From assembly GCF_000524195.1 (NCBI RefSeq), contig NW_020170450.1, forward strand, positions 124,001 through 188,000: 64,000 bases of DNA, given 5' to 3'. Origin of the DNA: Echinococcus granulosus (taxonomy: Eukaryota; Platyhelminthes; Cestoda; Cyclophyllidea; Taeniidae). The translations under genes were made by a program, and so were the position numbers. The notes beneath the pieces are model-generated. The model was not told the origin of the DNA and did not search any database. It was given only the letters and a program-made list of their open reading frames with translations. Positions 53,101-63,700 of this stretch are shown here, in pieces. The first letter of the stretch is position 1; every line of letters starts with the position of its first letter.

Positions 53101-56100
53101 AAGATAGGCTCATTCTGAAGTATTAAAGTAGAAGGCAGGCATGATATGTTTATGAAAAAAAAGCTTGTCAAATATGTCGTCGGAATCACAAAGCCGTCAT
53201 GCTTACCTATGAATATCCCTCCCTCCTTTTTGTGGTAGGCTGCACAGAATTAAAAATACCTTCTTCAAGATGGAGATAAGAGAGCGGATAAAAATATATG
53301 CGCTGAGGGTATTTTACCAACAAAAATCTCGGTTAGTCTAATGTTTGCTTTAATGCATCTTCAGCCGTGCGGGCACTTCGATCCTCGTGACTGACTTGTA
53401 TTTCCTTTTTCCTACCGCGATCTCACCCCAGCGTCAACGGTTTGACAGCCCTAACATCAAGGTATTAAGACTTTGAGTTGGACTCGAAATGCTACTCCCT
53501 TGAAGGTGTTGTCAGCAGTTCCCGACCTCTAAGTCCTGTTGGACGCAGGATGTGACATTTGACAACCAACATTTCCCACGGCCCTAAGGCATCAAATTGT
53601 CTGTTTTCTCAAACAAAATTGTTCGCCTCTTTTCTTTCTATCATTATCACCTTTAAAATGAGTTATTTCTAAATATCTCTAACAAGTGAAATATTCTATT
53701 TGATTTTTAATCAATCAGTAATGACAGCAATCCCAATGTCGTCCCTATTCTCCCGGAAATCCAACTTGACAAGTAATTGAAATTCCTGACCAAGAACGAG
53801 CAGTGGTGAAAAAGGATAACAACTAAAAATGCTGCTGGGCTTTTTATTTAAGCTGGATGCTTGATTTTTTGCAGAAAAAAGACTTTAAAGTGAGAGAACG
53901 CCTAATGTTAATTGTCATTGGTTGGATTTTACTGACTTATTTTGAAAATAGGAGGCTGGATTTCGTCACCATTCTACGGTGTCACCTGGAGGTACCCGTA
54001 ACTTCTGCAGAGGCCTTTTTTTCTCAAAATTTTTGTAATTGACTGCAGTTAGGGCTCTCGTTCTGTCACTCCTCCCCTGATTGGTTAATAAGTGTGCTCC
54101 ACCGCAGCCAATTAGAACACGATAAATGCGCAAGAACGAGATGAACCCAAGGACCCTGTTCTCGATGCACACGCTGTCGGTTTTAAAGACCTCCTTTACC
54201 TAAAGTCTCATTTCTTGATTACTCCGTTTGAAATTTTGGCGGCGCCGGCACTGAAGACTCAAAACACCCAAATGCAAAATAAGAATAACCGTTGGCCCAA
54301 AAATATCCGAGCGATCGTTTGTGTAGGTCAAAACGACTCAAATGCCTGCATAAACATCCTCCATTTTTTCTTGAAGGAGTCAGAGGTGGAATTCTCCGCT
54401 CCCTAGATAGCGTAGAAAGGCAGATTGTGACAGTGATTATTTGAGGAATCTCTATCGTTTGTCAGGAAAGAAAACCTAAAGGAATGTTTTCATTTACTTG
54501 CTTAAGCCTAGGGTTTTAGAGCCAAAATCAGCAAATTTTCATTTAGACGTGAAAGAATTTTGACCCCAAAAAAAAGTCCGAGTTTTCACTGCACAATTAA
54601 CCATCGGCAACTTACAGGTCACACTTCACTCTAGGTGACAAACATGCCCAAATTAGAGGAAAAAATAGCAAAGTTTTCCTGTTTTTTACCAATGAAAAAA
54701 TATGTGTTTACACAGTGGTTTTCTTTGCTTCCTATTCACGAAATGACACTCTTGACTTATAAAAGTGGTATTGGTGGAGCTCGTCTATTTGGTACGAAAA
54801 CTGGATCAGGAAACAATACCGAATTTGAAGGCTTCGTCATGTCCAAAAAGAAAGGAAATTCGAAAACTCACAGACACACACTGCACAAACTGTAGTGCGA
54901 GATGCCTCCGTTTACTTGGGAAAAATGTTACTTCTGCCGGGAGTCTTGAGCTACATAAATCAGGCGAGTCACTTTTAAACAGCCACGCTTTTTGCAAGTA
55001 AACTAACCTGGACCTGCATTTTTAAAGGTAGCAAACTCTAAATGAGACTTTGAGAAGGAAAAAATGAGTTGTCTCCCCGTTTTACTAAAAAATGCCACAC
55101 CAGATATGTGTACTGATAAACAAAACTCAATTCAGTAGTATCTTGATGCCAAAAAGTTTTGACAACCTATCAATTCCTCTTCAACAGAAGAAAATGATAT
55201 ACATTCTCTGTAAAAAAGTAATGTTGGATTTTGAAGCACTTTCCCTAGAATGGCTCACATTCCAACAAGTAACTTGATAACCAAACACTATCCAGGCGAC
55301 CACAGGAAAAAAAATAAAACTTTCAGGTGCCAAGAAGAGACATCTAACGTTAATCCGACATTCAAAAAGCAAGTGCTAACTGACTTTTGAAGTTTTTACT
55401 TTAAAGAAGTCATTTTCACTTCGCTATCAGCCTTTGTTTTATCTGTTAGACGGAAGGTAGTGAGGATGTGAAAGGCAAACCGGGGCTTGTTACCCTTCAG
55501 TTACTATATTTTATCCCATCATGCCAGTAGGTCCCGTCGCTGTTGCCAAGATCACATTATCACGAAACAATGCGGCATAAATCCCATCTCTCAGGATTTG
55601 GGGTAGCAAATGCCTGGACAGAATCAAATTTGGCCATGGGTGTCTTTCTAAACCTCGAACTGACACGAGATTTGTAATAATTCGCAAATGCGTAGGTTTC
55701 CTAACCCTGTGCGATATCAAAGCTTTAAAGACGGTTAAGTGCCTGGTAGCCCCCTTAGTTTCGTAAAAGTTGGATGTGAGCAACACGCCAACCCCGGATG
55801 AATAGGCAATGCATAACTCGACTGACTAGGTGGTTCAAGCAATGCAGGTAATTACTCCATCATAGCACCAAGACAAAAAATTAGACTATCGAAAGAAAAT
55901 TATAAGGGAAGGACACTGGTTTCTGACTATCCCAAAAGTTGCTGCTTTTTCAATTTTCATTCTTTATGTGAATCCCAAAGTCCCGGTTTAATGTGAACAC
56001 GCAATGTACCAGCGGGCTGATGTCAAATCAATCTTTGCCTATAAAATCCGACCGCGAGTCTTTTTTAACTTACCTATCATCATTCTGCGTCAATTCGCAC

Positions 56101-57744
56101 GCCATTCCATTGGCCGCAGTACACGGTAGTGATACAGTCTCCGTGGTGGTCGCCATGGTAACCGGTGAAGGTGGTGATGATCCTTGAGCAGTGTTCACCG
56201 GAGGCGGTGGTGCTGGTCGTCGTATCAACGTTCCAATGGGGATCGGTGTCTTAACTACGGTTTTGGAGGCAGTCGTTGCTGGTAGTGAAGGAACAGAGGA
56301 GGAGGCGGAGGAAGCGGAGGATTGAATGCTCGGTGAACCGATGTCATCTTGATCAGTCTAAGCAGGACAGACAAAGTAAACAGATATTCTGATTAGTAAT
56401 AAAGGGAGGTAACAGGTAGACATTTACATCTGTGGTGTGCAAAGTTTTGAGAGAAAAATAAATAGAAATTGGTTAGCGTGCCAGTTTGGACGTGACACCA
56501 TCTTGATATGAAGTGGTCCAAAGTGCATACAGATTGTTGATAGGGAGGAGAAGTTGCACTTGTCCTTTCAAAAACTGTTTCTTGCGCTTTCGTAGTTTCA
56601 TTGCAAACAACTACGATTAGCCCAGATGTTGTCTACCTTGTCATTTGTCAAAAGGCACACGTGTGGGTGTGGGTTCTCCAGATGCATCAACTCATTTCCA
56701 GCAGCATGTTTGCTCAGGGTTGAAGTGGACTCTTCTCTCACTACCTTCTGCATGATTAGGATCAAATCCTTGAAAGTTGCTCTTCCAGCTTGATGGATAG
56801 GAGAGGAAGAGGGAGATCCATCAAGCCACAACCACGACCACAGGCTTGACGTGAGTAGTTTATTCCCCCTCCCCCTGTTCCAACTGGAAAGCGATTTAAT
56901 GTCTGCAAAGTGTGTGCTTCAAGTGGGTCTTTAACCAAGTATCCATAAGGGGACTTAAACTTTGGACAAAAAAAAACTTCCCTCCCCACTTTCAATTTCG
57001 GTGGCATCATGAAACCGGTAGGATGTCGGGGCGATTTAAGCCGACCTGAAATCCACGTCTTAAGCACTAAGCTGAGTTCTCGGGCTACCCATAACGCAAA
57101 TAATTTCAAAAAAAACGTCCGAAGCGTTCCTTCCTTCTACAATAAAAGCGAGATCATCAAACAGTCGCAGCAAAAGTAAGACGCATTCCCAGAAGGGAAT
57201 AGATAAAGCGTGACACCCTTCAAGCCTATCCCATTCCATAAATTAGAAATCTCTCACCTTTGAAGAGAGAACGCCAATTAAATGAGAGGCAAACCAAAAT
57301 CACGCACACTTCCAGGTTCAACTAGTTTTTTTGGCAAAGAAATGTTGGCATTTATTAATCCACATGTCGACCATCCCCAATGGAGGTAACCACAATCCTC
57401 TAGCTGTTGGACAACCGATTTGACGAGACGCCTGCCTCTGGCAAAGACTCAAATTCAATCTTGAAGAAGTGAAAATCGCTTCTGTCAGGTTTAACTAAAT
57501 CTGGGGCTATGAGAAGCTAAGGTGGGAGAAGTACAGGACAAAGGAAGTGGGTATCTATCTTCCTCTCTCTCTCTCACTCACTCCCCGTCCTACGATGCAT
57601 TCAAATGGAGGATTTTTGGGTCAGTTGTCACATTTCATTAAAAAAAGAAAGTTACCGTGAGCCGATTTTGATGATGAGGTGGAACTGTGACCTGTTGATT
57701 GCCCATTTCAATTGGCTCCTGATAGAAGAGCGGTTCGGACTTAT
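19741..57744 (-). CDS. PARD3: Par-3-like polarity scaffold with two PDZ domains, 5' end missing
   Basis: Par-3 organises apical-basal polarity with Par-6 and atypical PKC at the cell cortex. Exons in coding order: 57656-57744, 56074-56357, 48465-48528, 43095-43444, 34906-35089, 30375-30646, 26030-26541, 22728-22960, 22198-22494, 21623-21865, 21256-21495, 19741-20112. All junctions are GT-AG and the phases chain without conflict to 1045 codons plus stop. About residues 578-695 match Par-3 PDZ2 (GLGFSLTTREV, KSIIPGG, DGSLRVGDRLLKV, KSQAQIVSLLR). About 765-905 match PDZ3 (LGVSVRE, GIFVKGLIEGGAAHADGRL, RVGDEILEVNG, RLLIARR). Upstream exons are Ser/Thr/Pro-rich and apparently disordered, with several proline runs (APPPPPV, KPPPPPPPI, APPPPPKRSPQ, PPAPPPPPPTKE). 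The N-terminal oligomerisation domain and PDZ1 were not found; they may lie beyond position 57744 or outside the window. No clear atypical-PKC-binding motif follows PDZ3. Introns reach 7.5 kb. Identity rests on the PDZ pair; the 57656-57744 exon is the least certain. Confidence 0.75.
20113..21255 (-). other. Par-3-like intron, 1.14 kb
   Basis: Intron between the PDZ3 exon (donor gtaagt) and the last exon. AT-rich, with no exon-like segment or repeat recognised. Confidence 0.65.
21256..21865 (-). other. PDZ3-coding exons of the Par-3-like gene
   Basis: Exons 21623-21865 and 21256-21495, separated by a 127-nt intron, encode the third PDZ domain. The segment starts RFEKCVYLKLDIPLL, like the conserved lead-in of Par-3 PDZ3. 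The ligand-binding loop is RLGVSV in place of the usual GLGVSV. About 20 extra residues rich in Ser, Asn and Pro sit between the second helix and the last strand. Confidence 0.8.
22198..22960 (-). other. PDZ2-coding exons of the Par-3-like gene
   Basis: Exons 22728-22960 and 22198-22494, separated by a 233-nt intron, encode the second PDZ domain and the linker to PDZ3. The carboxylate-binding loop GLGF is intact. Between strands 2 and 3 (TTREVFLG ... RAVCVKS) there are about 30 extra residues rich in Gln, Ser and His compared with vertebrate Par-3. Confidence 0.8.
22961..26029 (-). other. Par-3-like intron, 3.07 kb
   Basis: Contains a G-rich tract at 24841-24867 and short open frames without domains. 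No exon-like segment with matching phase was found. Confidence 0.6.
24841..24867 (+). repeat. (GGGA)n tract, possible G-quadruplex
   Basis: Plus strand reads gggagggagggagggagggg followed by agggg: at least four consecutive G3-4 runs with single-A loops, which fits the intramolecular G-quadruplex pattern. It lies on the template strand of the Par-3-like gene. Confidence 0.8.
26030..26541 (-). other. Par-3-like proline-rich exon before PDZ2
   Basis: A 512-nt exon of 170 codons with split codons at both ends. It starts with a Pro-rich stretch (PSPPLPPAPPPPPPTKE), continues through a Ser-rich part and a predicted charged helix (AAAEIEHERERRLQAAAV), and ends EEEITIRLIK, which is the first strand of PDZ2. 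Confidence 0.75.
28765..28925. repeat. (GGATGGAT)n tract in Par-3-like intron
   Basis: Plus strand carries gatgggtgaatagatgg-type words and a clean run of ggatggatggatgg near 28818-28840. Confidence 0.8.
29050..29655 (+). repeat. Diverged tandem duplication, unit about 300 bp
   Basis: Two head-to-tail units, about 29050-29340 and 29350-29655, share collinear landmarks: ctaggctg (29067 and 29365), ccaaatta, tcattcca (29210 and 29507) and gaaggac. Spacing is near 298 bp at the left and about 308 bp at the right, with many substitutions. No frame is conserved between the units. Confidence 0.65.
29940..30000. repeat. (CCATCCAT)n tract, opposite orientation to 28765-28925
   Basis: Plus strand reads catccatcaatccatccattcatc, the complement of the GATGG tract 1.1 kb to the left. 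Confidence 0.75.
30375..30646 (-). other. Par-3-like proline-rich exon
   Basis: A 272-nt exon, phase 0 in and phase 2 out. It encodes an opening IQTTQREASPSVWQLQ followed by two proline runs (KPPPPPPPI and HPAPPPPPKRSPQ) around a Thr/Ala/Val-rich middle. The second run with its following Lys-Arg could be an SH3 ligand. Confidence 0.7.
30647..34905 (-). other. Par-3-like intron, 4.26 kb
   Basis: No exon with fitting phase was found. A GC-richer patch at about 33663-34042 is open in several frames on both strands; it is described among the findings. The remainder is AT-rich without recognised repeats. Confidence 0.55.
34906..35089 (-). other. Par-3-like basic/Ser-Thr exon
   Basis: A 184-nt exon completing a split Arg codon and encoding 61 residues: a basic start SKKTPKKEPKILSKLHRVL followed by a Gly/Ser/Thr/Asp-rich part ending PVPQCES. 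Only this frame is open and both splice sites fit (cttgttag acceptor, gtaagt donor). Confidence 0.7.
35090..43094 (-). other. Par-3-like intron, 8.0 kb, containing an assembly gap
   Basis: Length is uncertain because of the 100-N gap at 35778-35877. Long plus-strand frames (for example 38095-38589) show poly-His and poly-Leu low complexity and no domain. No exon with the required phase was seen, but one could be hidden in the gap. Confidence 0.5.
35778..35877. other. Assembly gap (100 N)
   Basis: Exactly 100 N. It lies inside an intron of the Par-3-like gene, so coding sequence is not visibly interrupted. Confidence 0.99.
43095..43444 (-). other. Par-3-like Ser/Thr-rich exon
   Basis: A 350-nt exon, phase 0 in and phase 2 out. 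It encodes PLSPESGSLRQREPTQLL, an acidic part, a His/Gln-rich part (QPHHPHQQH), a long Ser/Thr/Pro stretch and an acidic end (STDTEGEEEENACKIGDQG). No domain is recognised; it appears disordered. Confidence 0.7.
43445..48464 (-). other. Par-3-like intron, 5.0 kb
   Basis: Holds a CATC simple-repeat tract (46850-47080) and a GC-rich patch near 45340-45500 with weak resemblance to internal RNA polymerase III promoter boxes. The 145-codon plus-strand frame at 44345-44782 and the 74-codon one at 44929-45153 have no recognised domain. Confidence 0.55.
46850..47080. repeat. Degenerate (CCATCCATTCAT)n tract
   Basis: Plus strand reads ctatccattcatcccgtatccatcc and similar words for about 230 bp, heavily diverged. 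Confidence 0.7.
48465..48528 (-). other. Short 64-nt exon of the Par-3-like gene
   Basis: Acceptor with nine T (tttttttttag) and donor gtgagt. It completes a split Arg codon and encodes QASSLSTFAQNPSTLPSNDSS. The neighbouring exons end in phase 2 and begin in phase 0, so an exon of exactly this phase is required between them. Confidence 0.7.
49281..49325 (+). repeat. Trinucleotide-rich run (CCG, CCA, CAG/CAA)
   Basis: Mixed triplet run caacaccgccgccgccacca and onward; too short and isolated to call coding. Confidence 0.7.
52435..52452 (+). repeat. (AAC)n microsatellite
   Basis: About six AAC units in an AT-rich intron. Confidence 0.85.
56074..56357 (-). other. Par-3-like Ser/Pro-rich exon
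   Basis: A 284-nt exon, phase 0 in and phase 2 out. It encodes TDQDDIGSPSIQSSASSASS, then LIRRPAPPPPVNTAQGSSPP, then a Thr-rich part ending ELTQNDD. Splice sites are strong (cctgcttag acceptor, gtaagt donor). Confidence 0.7.
56358..57655 (-). other. Par-3-like intron, 1.3 kb
   Basis: No exon, repeat or regulatory feature was recognised. A 115-codon minus-strand frame (56762-57109) lacks any domain. Confidence 0.5.
57656..57744 (-). other. Most upstream exon found for the Par-3-like gene
   Basis: An 89-nt exon, acceptor gttttag and donor gtaact. It completes a split codon and encodes KSEPLFYQEPIEMGNQQ and VTVPPHHQNRLT, ending in phase 0 to match the next exon. It has no start codon in suitable context, so at least one more exon lies upstream. 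Confidence 0.55.
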
Positions 57745-60700
57745 CTAAAACGGACAAAACCACTGTTAACTGCTTCGACTTTGGAGAGAAAAATCGTCAT
57801 CTCAAAGCTTGAAATAGACCTTGCAAATTCAAATTTTTATATACTTTCTCAAATAAAGAAGGTGACTACTTCACTTCCACCTAATTAGCCACATCAGGGA
57901 AGTGCAAATCGTATAACTCGCCATAAAAATGAGCACATAGTGAAGGAGAAGTCGCCTCCGATTCAATCACAGAGGCGTAAAAATAACTTCCAAGAACGCT
58001 TCTGACAATTAGGAAAAGGGAAAGAAGTGAGAGCGGTGGAAAGGAGAATGAGAGACGCAGGAGAAGGGGAGAGGTGGGAGTGGAGGGAAGGCGGAGCACG
58101 AGAAAGCAAAGCTCGGAGCCAATGACAAATTTTCCCCTAAGTTGTATTCATTATTTGGTTGGCAAAACAAATGAGGAAATGCTGCATTATTACATTGTCT
58201 CACTACCGTTCTACCTTCTGTCTATCCATTTGCGCGTTCTTCTGCACAAATTCGCATTTCAGACAATGCGTAGTGGTTTCCACTAGCAACGGTATAAATA
58301 AACAAGGTTTGAGGAGTCAAGTGCCTTCTCGATAGTGAAAAAAAATAGTCTACGGTAAAACTTTTGTTCACCTACACACAGAAGTGTGTGATGAAGTGGA
58401 AATTTTAACGAACCTTTTTTACTACACCCTCAATTTCCAAACGTTCAAAATTGGCGCCCTCGCTCGGCTCCCCTGATTGGTTGATATCATGCACAAACAG
58501 ACTTGACCTGTACAAGTAGACACTGGAAGGTCAATCAAACTGCTGTAAATCGGCAAGAATTGAATTCATCGAATGTCTCCAGTGGACGGTAATAAAGACC
58601 TCTACACACTGTAGTCCCTTTTTGGATTGCGAAGTTGACAGGATCCAAGCTCACACCCATAAACCCCAGTTCATGGCGCACTGCAATACATCACATCGAA
58701 GAATTTCATACTTCATAAAGCAAAATTTGCCCATAAGGAGATTTTTACTTAAGGGATTTAGGAGGGAGGGAGAGGGGAATATCACCTCTTTCGCATCTTC
58801 TCTATTCCCTTGGTAATGTCCGCTCGAGAGGCTATCGTCAACTTTTCTTGGCACTAGCCTCAGGCCATCGTATGACCACATGAAAAACAGAGGAGACAAG
58901 TGGAAAGTAATCCTGAGATGGAGAAGCGAAGACAGCTACTGCTAGGTTGTTTGTCTCTGGGTGTGAGGCACTTTTTGTTGGAGAGAAAAACAGGTGGGAG
59001 AATAAAATGAAGTTTCGAAGAAAAGAATGCAGAATTCTACAACAGCCAGGTAAAATCACCATCAATATGACTGAGTGTAAACTATCAGTTCTCGCCTTCT
59101 CTTGGTAAAAATTTAACTACAACTGACCAAGAAAAGGGGATGAAAGGTCAAATTTTAAACAATGACTTATAAGTACAAAACTTGGATGTTCAATATGGAA
59201 TTAGAGGCCTCAAATTCGTCCATCAATTCGGCAATTCGGTCACACGGGCACGTAGCACTCTGACATGGTTTCTGAGCCATGTCAGTAGCCTCTCAGCCTT
59301 ATTATACATCAGTAGTATGTCTTCCACCATACTTCTACGAATTTTTCCGAATTTAGAATATACTGGAGGCTCTGCATTGGAGGTGGCGGAAAGCGAACCC
59401 GATCATAAGGGATAAACATTCTGATTTCTGTTGCTAAAGGCTAAACCTTAACGCAACAGAAGAAGGGTATATGCTGGAGATGGGAGAATCCTTAAAGACC
59501 TCTAATAGAAGTGTTGATAATGAAGCCTACTTCCGGTAACCACCGAAACCTCTGGCCTGCAGGAAAGCGATTAACAAGTGAAGCAATGCTAGCCGTAAAC
59601 CATCCGGAAAAGTTCGTCACGGAGCTGCTCACGGCGCCTGAATGAAGATGTCATTTGAACGAAAACATGATACTGCCTTCACCTCTCTGTTAGCTGGATA
59701 GAACCCAGGTAGATGCAGCTGGGCAGCTCTGAGGTGAGAACAACGTGTAAAGGAGGAATAAACTCAAAGCCCTACCCCACAAAACTATGTTGAATTCCGT
59801 CCTTTGGGCTAACTCGCTCATTTTTGAGCGCGTTTTCAGTGCATGTCGCTTAAAATAAAGGAGCAGACTCGACTTTCACTTTTACAGTAACCAAGTGATA
59901 CTCGATTTCTCAAGCAAAATAGGAGAGCGAATAACCTCCTCTTCCCGATTTTTCCTATTACTTTTATATGAAAATGCGAAAGATGGTGTTTATGAAATGT
60001 CTTTTCTTCACACAAAATAGGTGTTTATAATCCATCTCTCCTGTCATATTTCATCTTCATCACAAATGGCATCTTTTCATTCAGTAAAAAAGTATTGCAA
60101 TAGCTCAGTAACTGGGGGGGAAAAGAAAAGTTCAAGCCAGTCCAGAGGGCCTATTGTTCTGTTAATGCCGAATGGGTTCCAAAAGTAAGAAAGGAAGATC
60201 ATCCGTTAAACCTAAAATACCCTGTATTTCCTTTATTTTTCAAGTTAAGTAACTCTATCGCCGACATATCCTGACTAGGGTCGAAAGTTGACGATGGCCA
60301 ATGAGGGACGCTCGTCACATATGCGTGACGCAACACTTTAGCCCTTTAAAATAGTCTAAAATTACCCACTTACACCTAAACTCATCATACTGTGGGTCTG
60401 TGCTTTGCAAATCAAATTGGTGGTTATCATCGCCTAGTCAAAGTATTTCCTCCACACACGACAGGAGGTGTTCTGTCTAGAATGTATGTGTGGACGCAGA
60501 GACATTTGTACCAAAAAACACGAGTTCTCTTTTGTCTGCTCTGTGAGAGGGGAAATTCTCCCACGTGAAATTTGCCTAGGGAAAAAGTATATTATTTACA
60601 AGTGATCGTGTTGGCGGAAAGAAAGCGCCTCACTAGTACATCTGGTAGGATGCAGCCACCTAGAGAGATGAATCACCGTACTGCGATTTGGAGGATGAAG

Positions 60701-63700
60701 TAAGCAAAAAAGGAGTCTTACTGTCTCGCTGGTCTTTAAGAAGTGAAAAAACGCCTAAAATTTCCCATAATATGACTAAAAGGGGTTTCAGGAGGGCTTA
60801 TGACAAGCATAGAATGTCAAAATTGACTCTCTAAGCATCCCTTAACCCACTGATGCAAATAAGAGGAGTGAGGGGGAAAGAGGAAGCAGAAAGAAAGATG
60901 GCGGTATAATTTGCTAATGGAACACAACTTACCTGACGCCGCCTACTCGGTCCAACTCGGGGAAGACGGATCGACATATTTGATTTCCTGAGCCCAAAAT
61001 CCAAATTCCCCTTTTAAATTAAGTAAATAACTTTGCCAGTAAATGAAAGTTTTCTCTAGAAAAGGGAGACAAACAGTCAGAAGCGCGGAGTCGGCAAAGT
61101 TGCAGAAATGTGCACAGTTGGAATTTAAGGTGCCAAACAGAAACGTCTTCACTGGGATACGTAGAAGGAGAAAAGCACACATTTTACCCAGACATGTCCA
61201 ATAACCAACCTCTTGGGAAATTTACAAGTTACTTTAGATGGTTTTGATGGCTGTGACTTAACTACGCGAATCGGTTAGCTTTCGTGCCCCTCCTTTTAAG
61301 CATCCTGCCAACACTTCTCTACATTAGCACTACTTGTACTCATACTTCGAGACGGCTCGAGAATCCACATGTTTTAAGCATTCGGAGAACCTTCTATCGT
61401 AAGACAATTGTTTCTTCTTCCTTCATCGTCAATAAGGTTGCATCAAAAAGAATTTCCAGTTTTAAAAATGCTCGAATTATTTGTACCGACGCATTGAAAA
61501 TACATTTGAGTCAAGGGGTGACTTTCGCGTAGTCATTAGTAAAACAAGTTACTTTCAATCTAAAAAAATTTAAAAGTGGATTTTACTTTATTTGCGTAGC
61601 TAAGTCCACAGAAATTCGCACAGGGACCATTTGTTCAAGTGAGTCAATAGTGCGTAGGCAGTAAATATTCCCCTCAAGGATCTTTTTCGCAAATTTAAAA
61701 TGGGTCTTGCAAATAAGTATGAAAATATTGTCGCTCTAGTAAATGAATATAAGATGGCATTGTTGGTTTTGCTTTTAACACAGATGTGTGTTGATCAACT
61801 TTTAGAGCATCATGTGACCATTTTTGTCCACTAAGCCGGTTGTCTTGTGTTCTTTTTTGGTATAACTGGAGCAGCCATACCCTGGAAAGCAGGCGACTGT
61901 GCTATTTATTGGATTAGTCGTGCCACTGAAGAAGGGGAAGCATTCCTTTAACTTGTTTTTGAGTACGATGTTGGGATGTTTGCATGGGTAGCACAAGCTT
62001 ATCACATTCGGTAGGTGTTCGCATTAAGGCGAAGGATTTATCGTGTTGATATTCACTGCCATAAAGTGGGATATTAAAGTTAGGGGAAGTGTAGAGAACC
62101 ATTTTACTTTTTTCCACCGATACAAGAGTCTGCAACGAACTCCTCTTTTTGGCAAAAGAATGTCGCGTCCTCAGATTCGAACAACTCAGCCGTAGTCACC
62201 TCCGTTTCCGCTTCATTTTTATTTCCTAAGTGTCATGGGAAGACTGAGACGGGAGGTGATGAGGTGATCTCCCTCTCCTCCCGCCTCAAATCCTAAAGTG
62301 CAAGCTGCCTCATAAATAAGTTCTGCCTAATGAAGTGTGAGGTTGTTCCGTCTAGTGTAGCAACGGATTTGCTCGTTCAATTTGTATCCAAAGACGCGAG
62401 CTTTTTCCCCATTCACACTCGAATTGTATCAGAGCGATACAACTCAGCCATAACTTTTGTTTTACTGACTCCCTTTTTGCAGTTCACCGTGCACATACAA
62501 AGCTGGTGTTGTCGTCTGTGAACAAAAAAGTAGTTTAAAATAGCAGGGAAGCAGGCTGGCAGTGGGGCGGAGGGAGGAGGTTAGGAGCGGGAAAGAAGGA
62601 CAGACGTGCATCTTCACTTTATAATGCACATAAAAAAATCGTATTTTGCATTCCCTTCCTTAGAAGCTACCGCACGTAATAACTCCACCGACTTTTTGAT
62701 TGCCTCAGTATCTTAGATTCATTTTTCGTAGGGCGGGAGGAAAGGGGATGGAAAGTGAAGTTATAGGAGTCATCTTGCTTTCTTAAATACCTTTTAAACT
62801 TTTTAGACACAATGTCATCACCTCCTTGAGAATGCAGCATTAAGGGGAAAAAAGGGGATAATAAACATGAATGAACCAGTAAAACAGGATTCGGTTATAA
62901 CTATCCTCTGGTAATAAAGTATGTTTAAAATTGTTTGTTTTTGCGACCAAGTAAAAGAAAGTGAAAAGATTTACAACAGAAAAGCGCCATAAGTTAGCCG
63001 CCAACTTTTTCATTGTTTGATAGTGAGGAAAGAAAATAGAGCCTAAATTTCTTTTCATTATTCCTATCATTTACGCATCTGGCCACCCAGACTACCATCC
63101 ATCTGTTCTTGATTTATACATCTCTCGATCATTTATCTACTCCCTCATCTGACCGTTCAGTCATCCCTCATTCATCACTCCACGTTACCTTCTCCTCTAA
63201 TTTATATATTGGCCATACATCCATTCATCCATCAATTCATGACTTCTCCATCCAAACTCCACACCATTTCGATTCACCGACTTTCGATCCTTTCTCTGAC
63301 TAATTTTTTGCACCTGAACTACCTATCTACTTTCTTCTGTCGGCACATCTGTATAAAACTTTCGGGTCCATGCATTAGAAACAATATTTTCATCATGGAC
63401 CCACTCACTCACTTTTGATCTGTCAATCCATCAAATCTGCATACATTAGGCTATCCTTTCTATTCATTCATTCATTTTAGATCTGTCTATCTATCCATCA
63501 ATGTCTTAGGCACAAATTCCTTTGGATCTAATCTATTCCAAGTCCGTGAATGCCTGATCCAACTACTGGAAGGCGCTTAATCAATTTATTCATCCTAAAT
63601 TAATCTACCGTTCTCTCTAGCCATTCATTGAGCCATGTTTTAGATCCACCCCAAACTGGATGCCTCTTTCCATCTGGTAATAACCCGTCCCTCAATTCTC

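Larger units (their letters stand above)
48529..56073 (-). other. Par-3-like intron, 7.5 kb
   Basis: No further exon was identified. Contains a short CCG/CCA/CAG-rich run at 49281-49325 and an AAC run near 52435-52452. A 91-codon minus-strand frame at 55511-55786 has protein-like composition but no recognisable family. Confidence 0.55.

Noticed and set aside
55511..55786. 91-codon minus-strand frame in the largest Par-3-like intron
   Set aside because: Phase and splice sites do not fit the Par-3-like chain and no family is recognised.
58651..58899. Minus-strand segment ending REDAKE before gtgata, considered as an upstream Par-3-like exon
   Set aside because: It ends in phase 0 while the exon at 57656-57744 needs a phase-1 partner, and the donor is weak.
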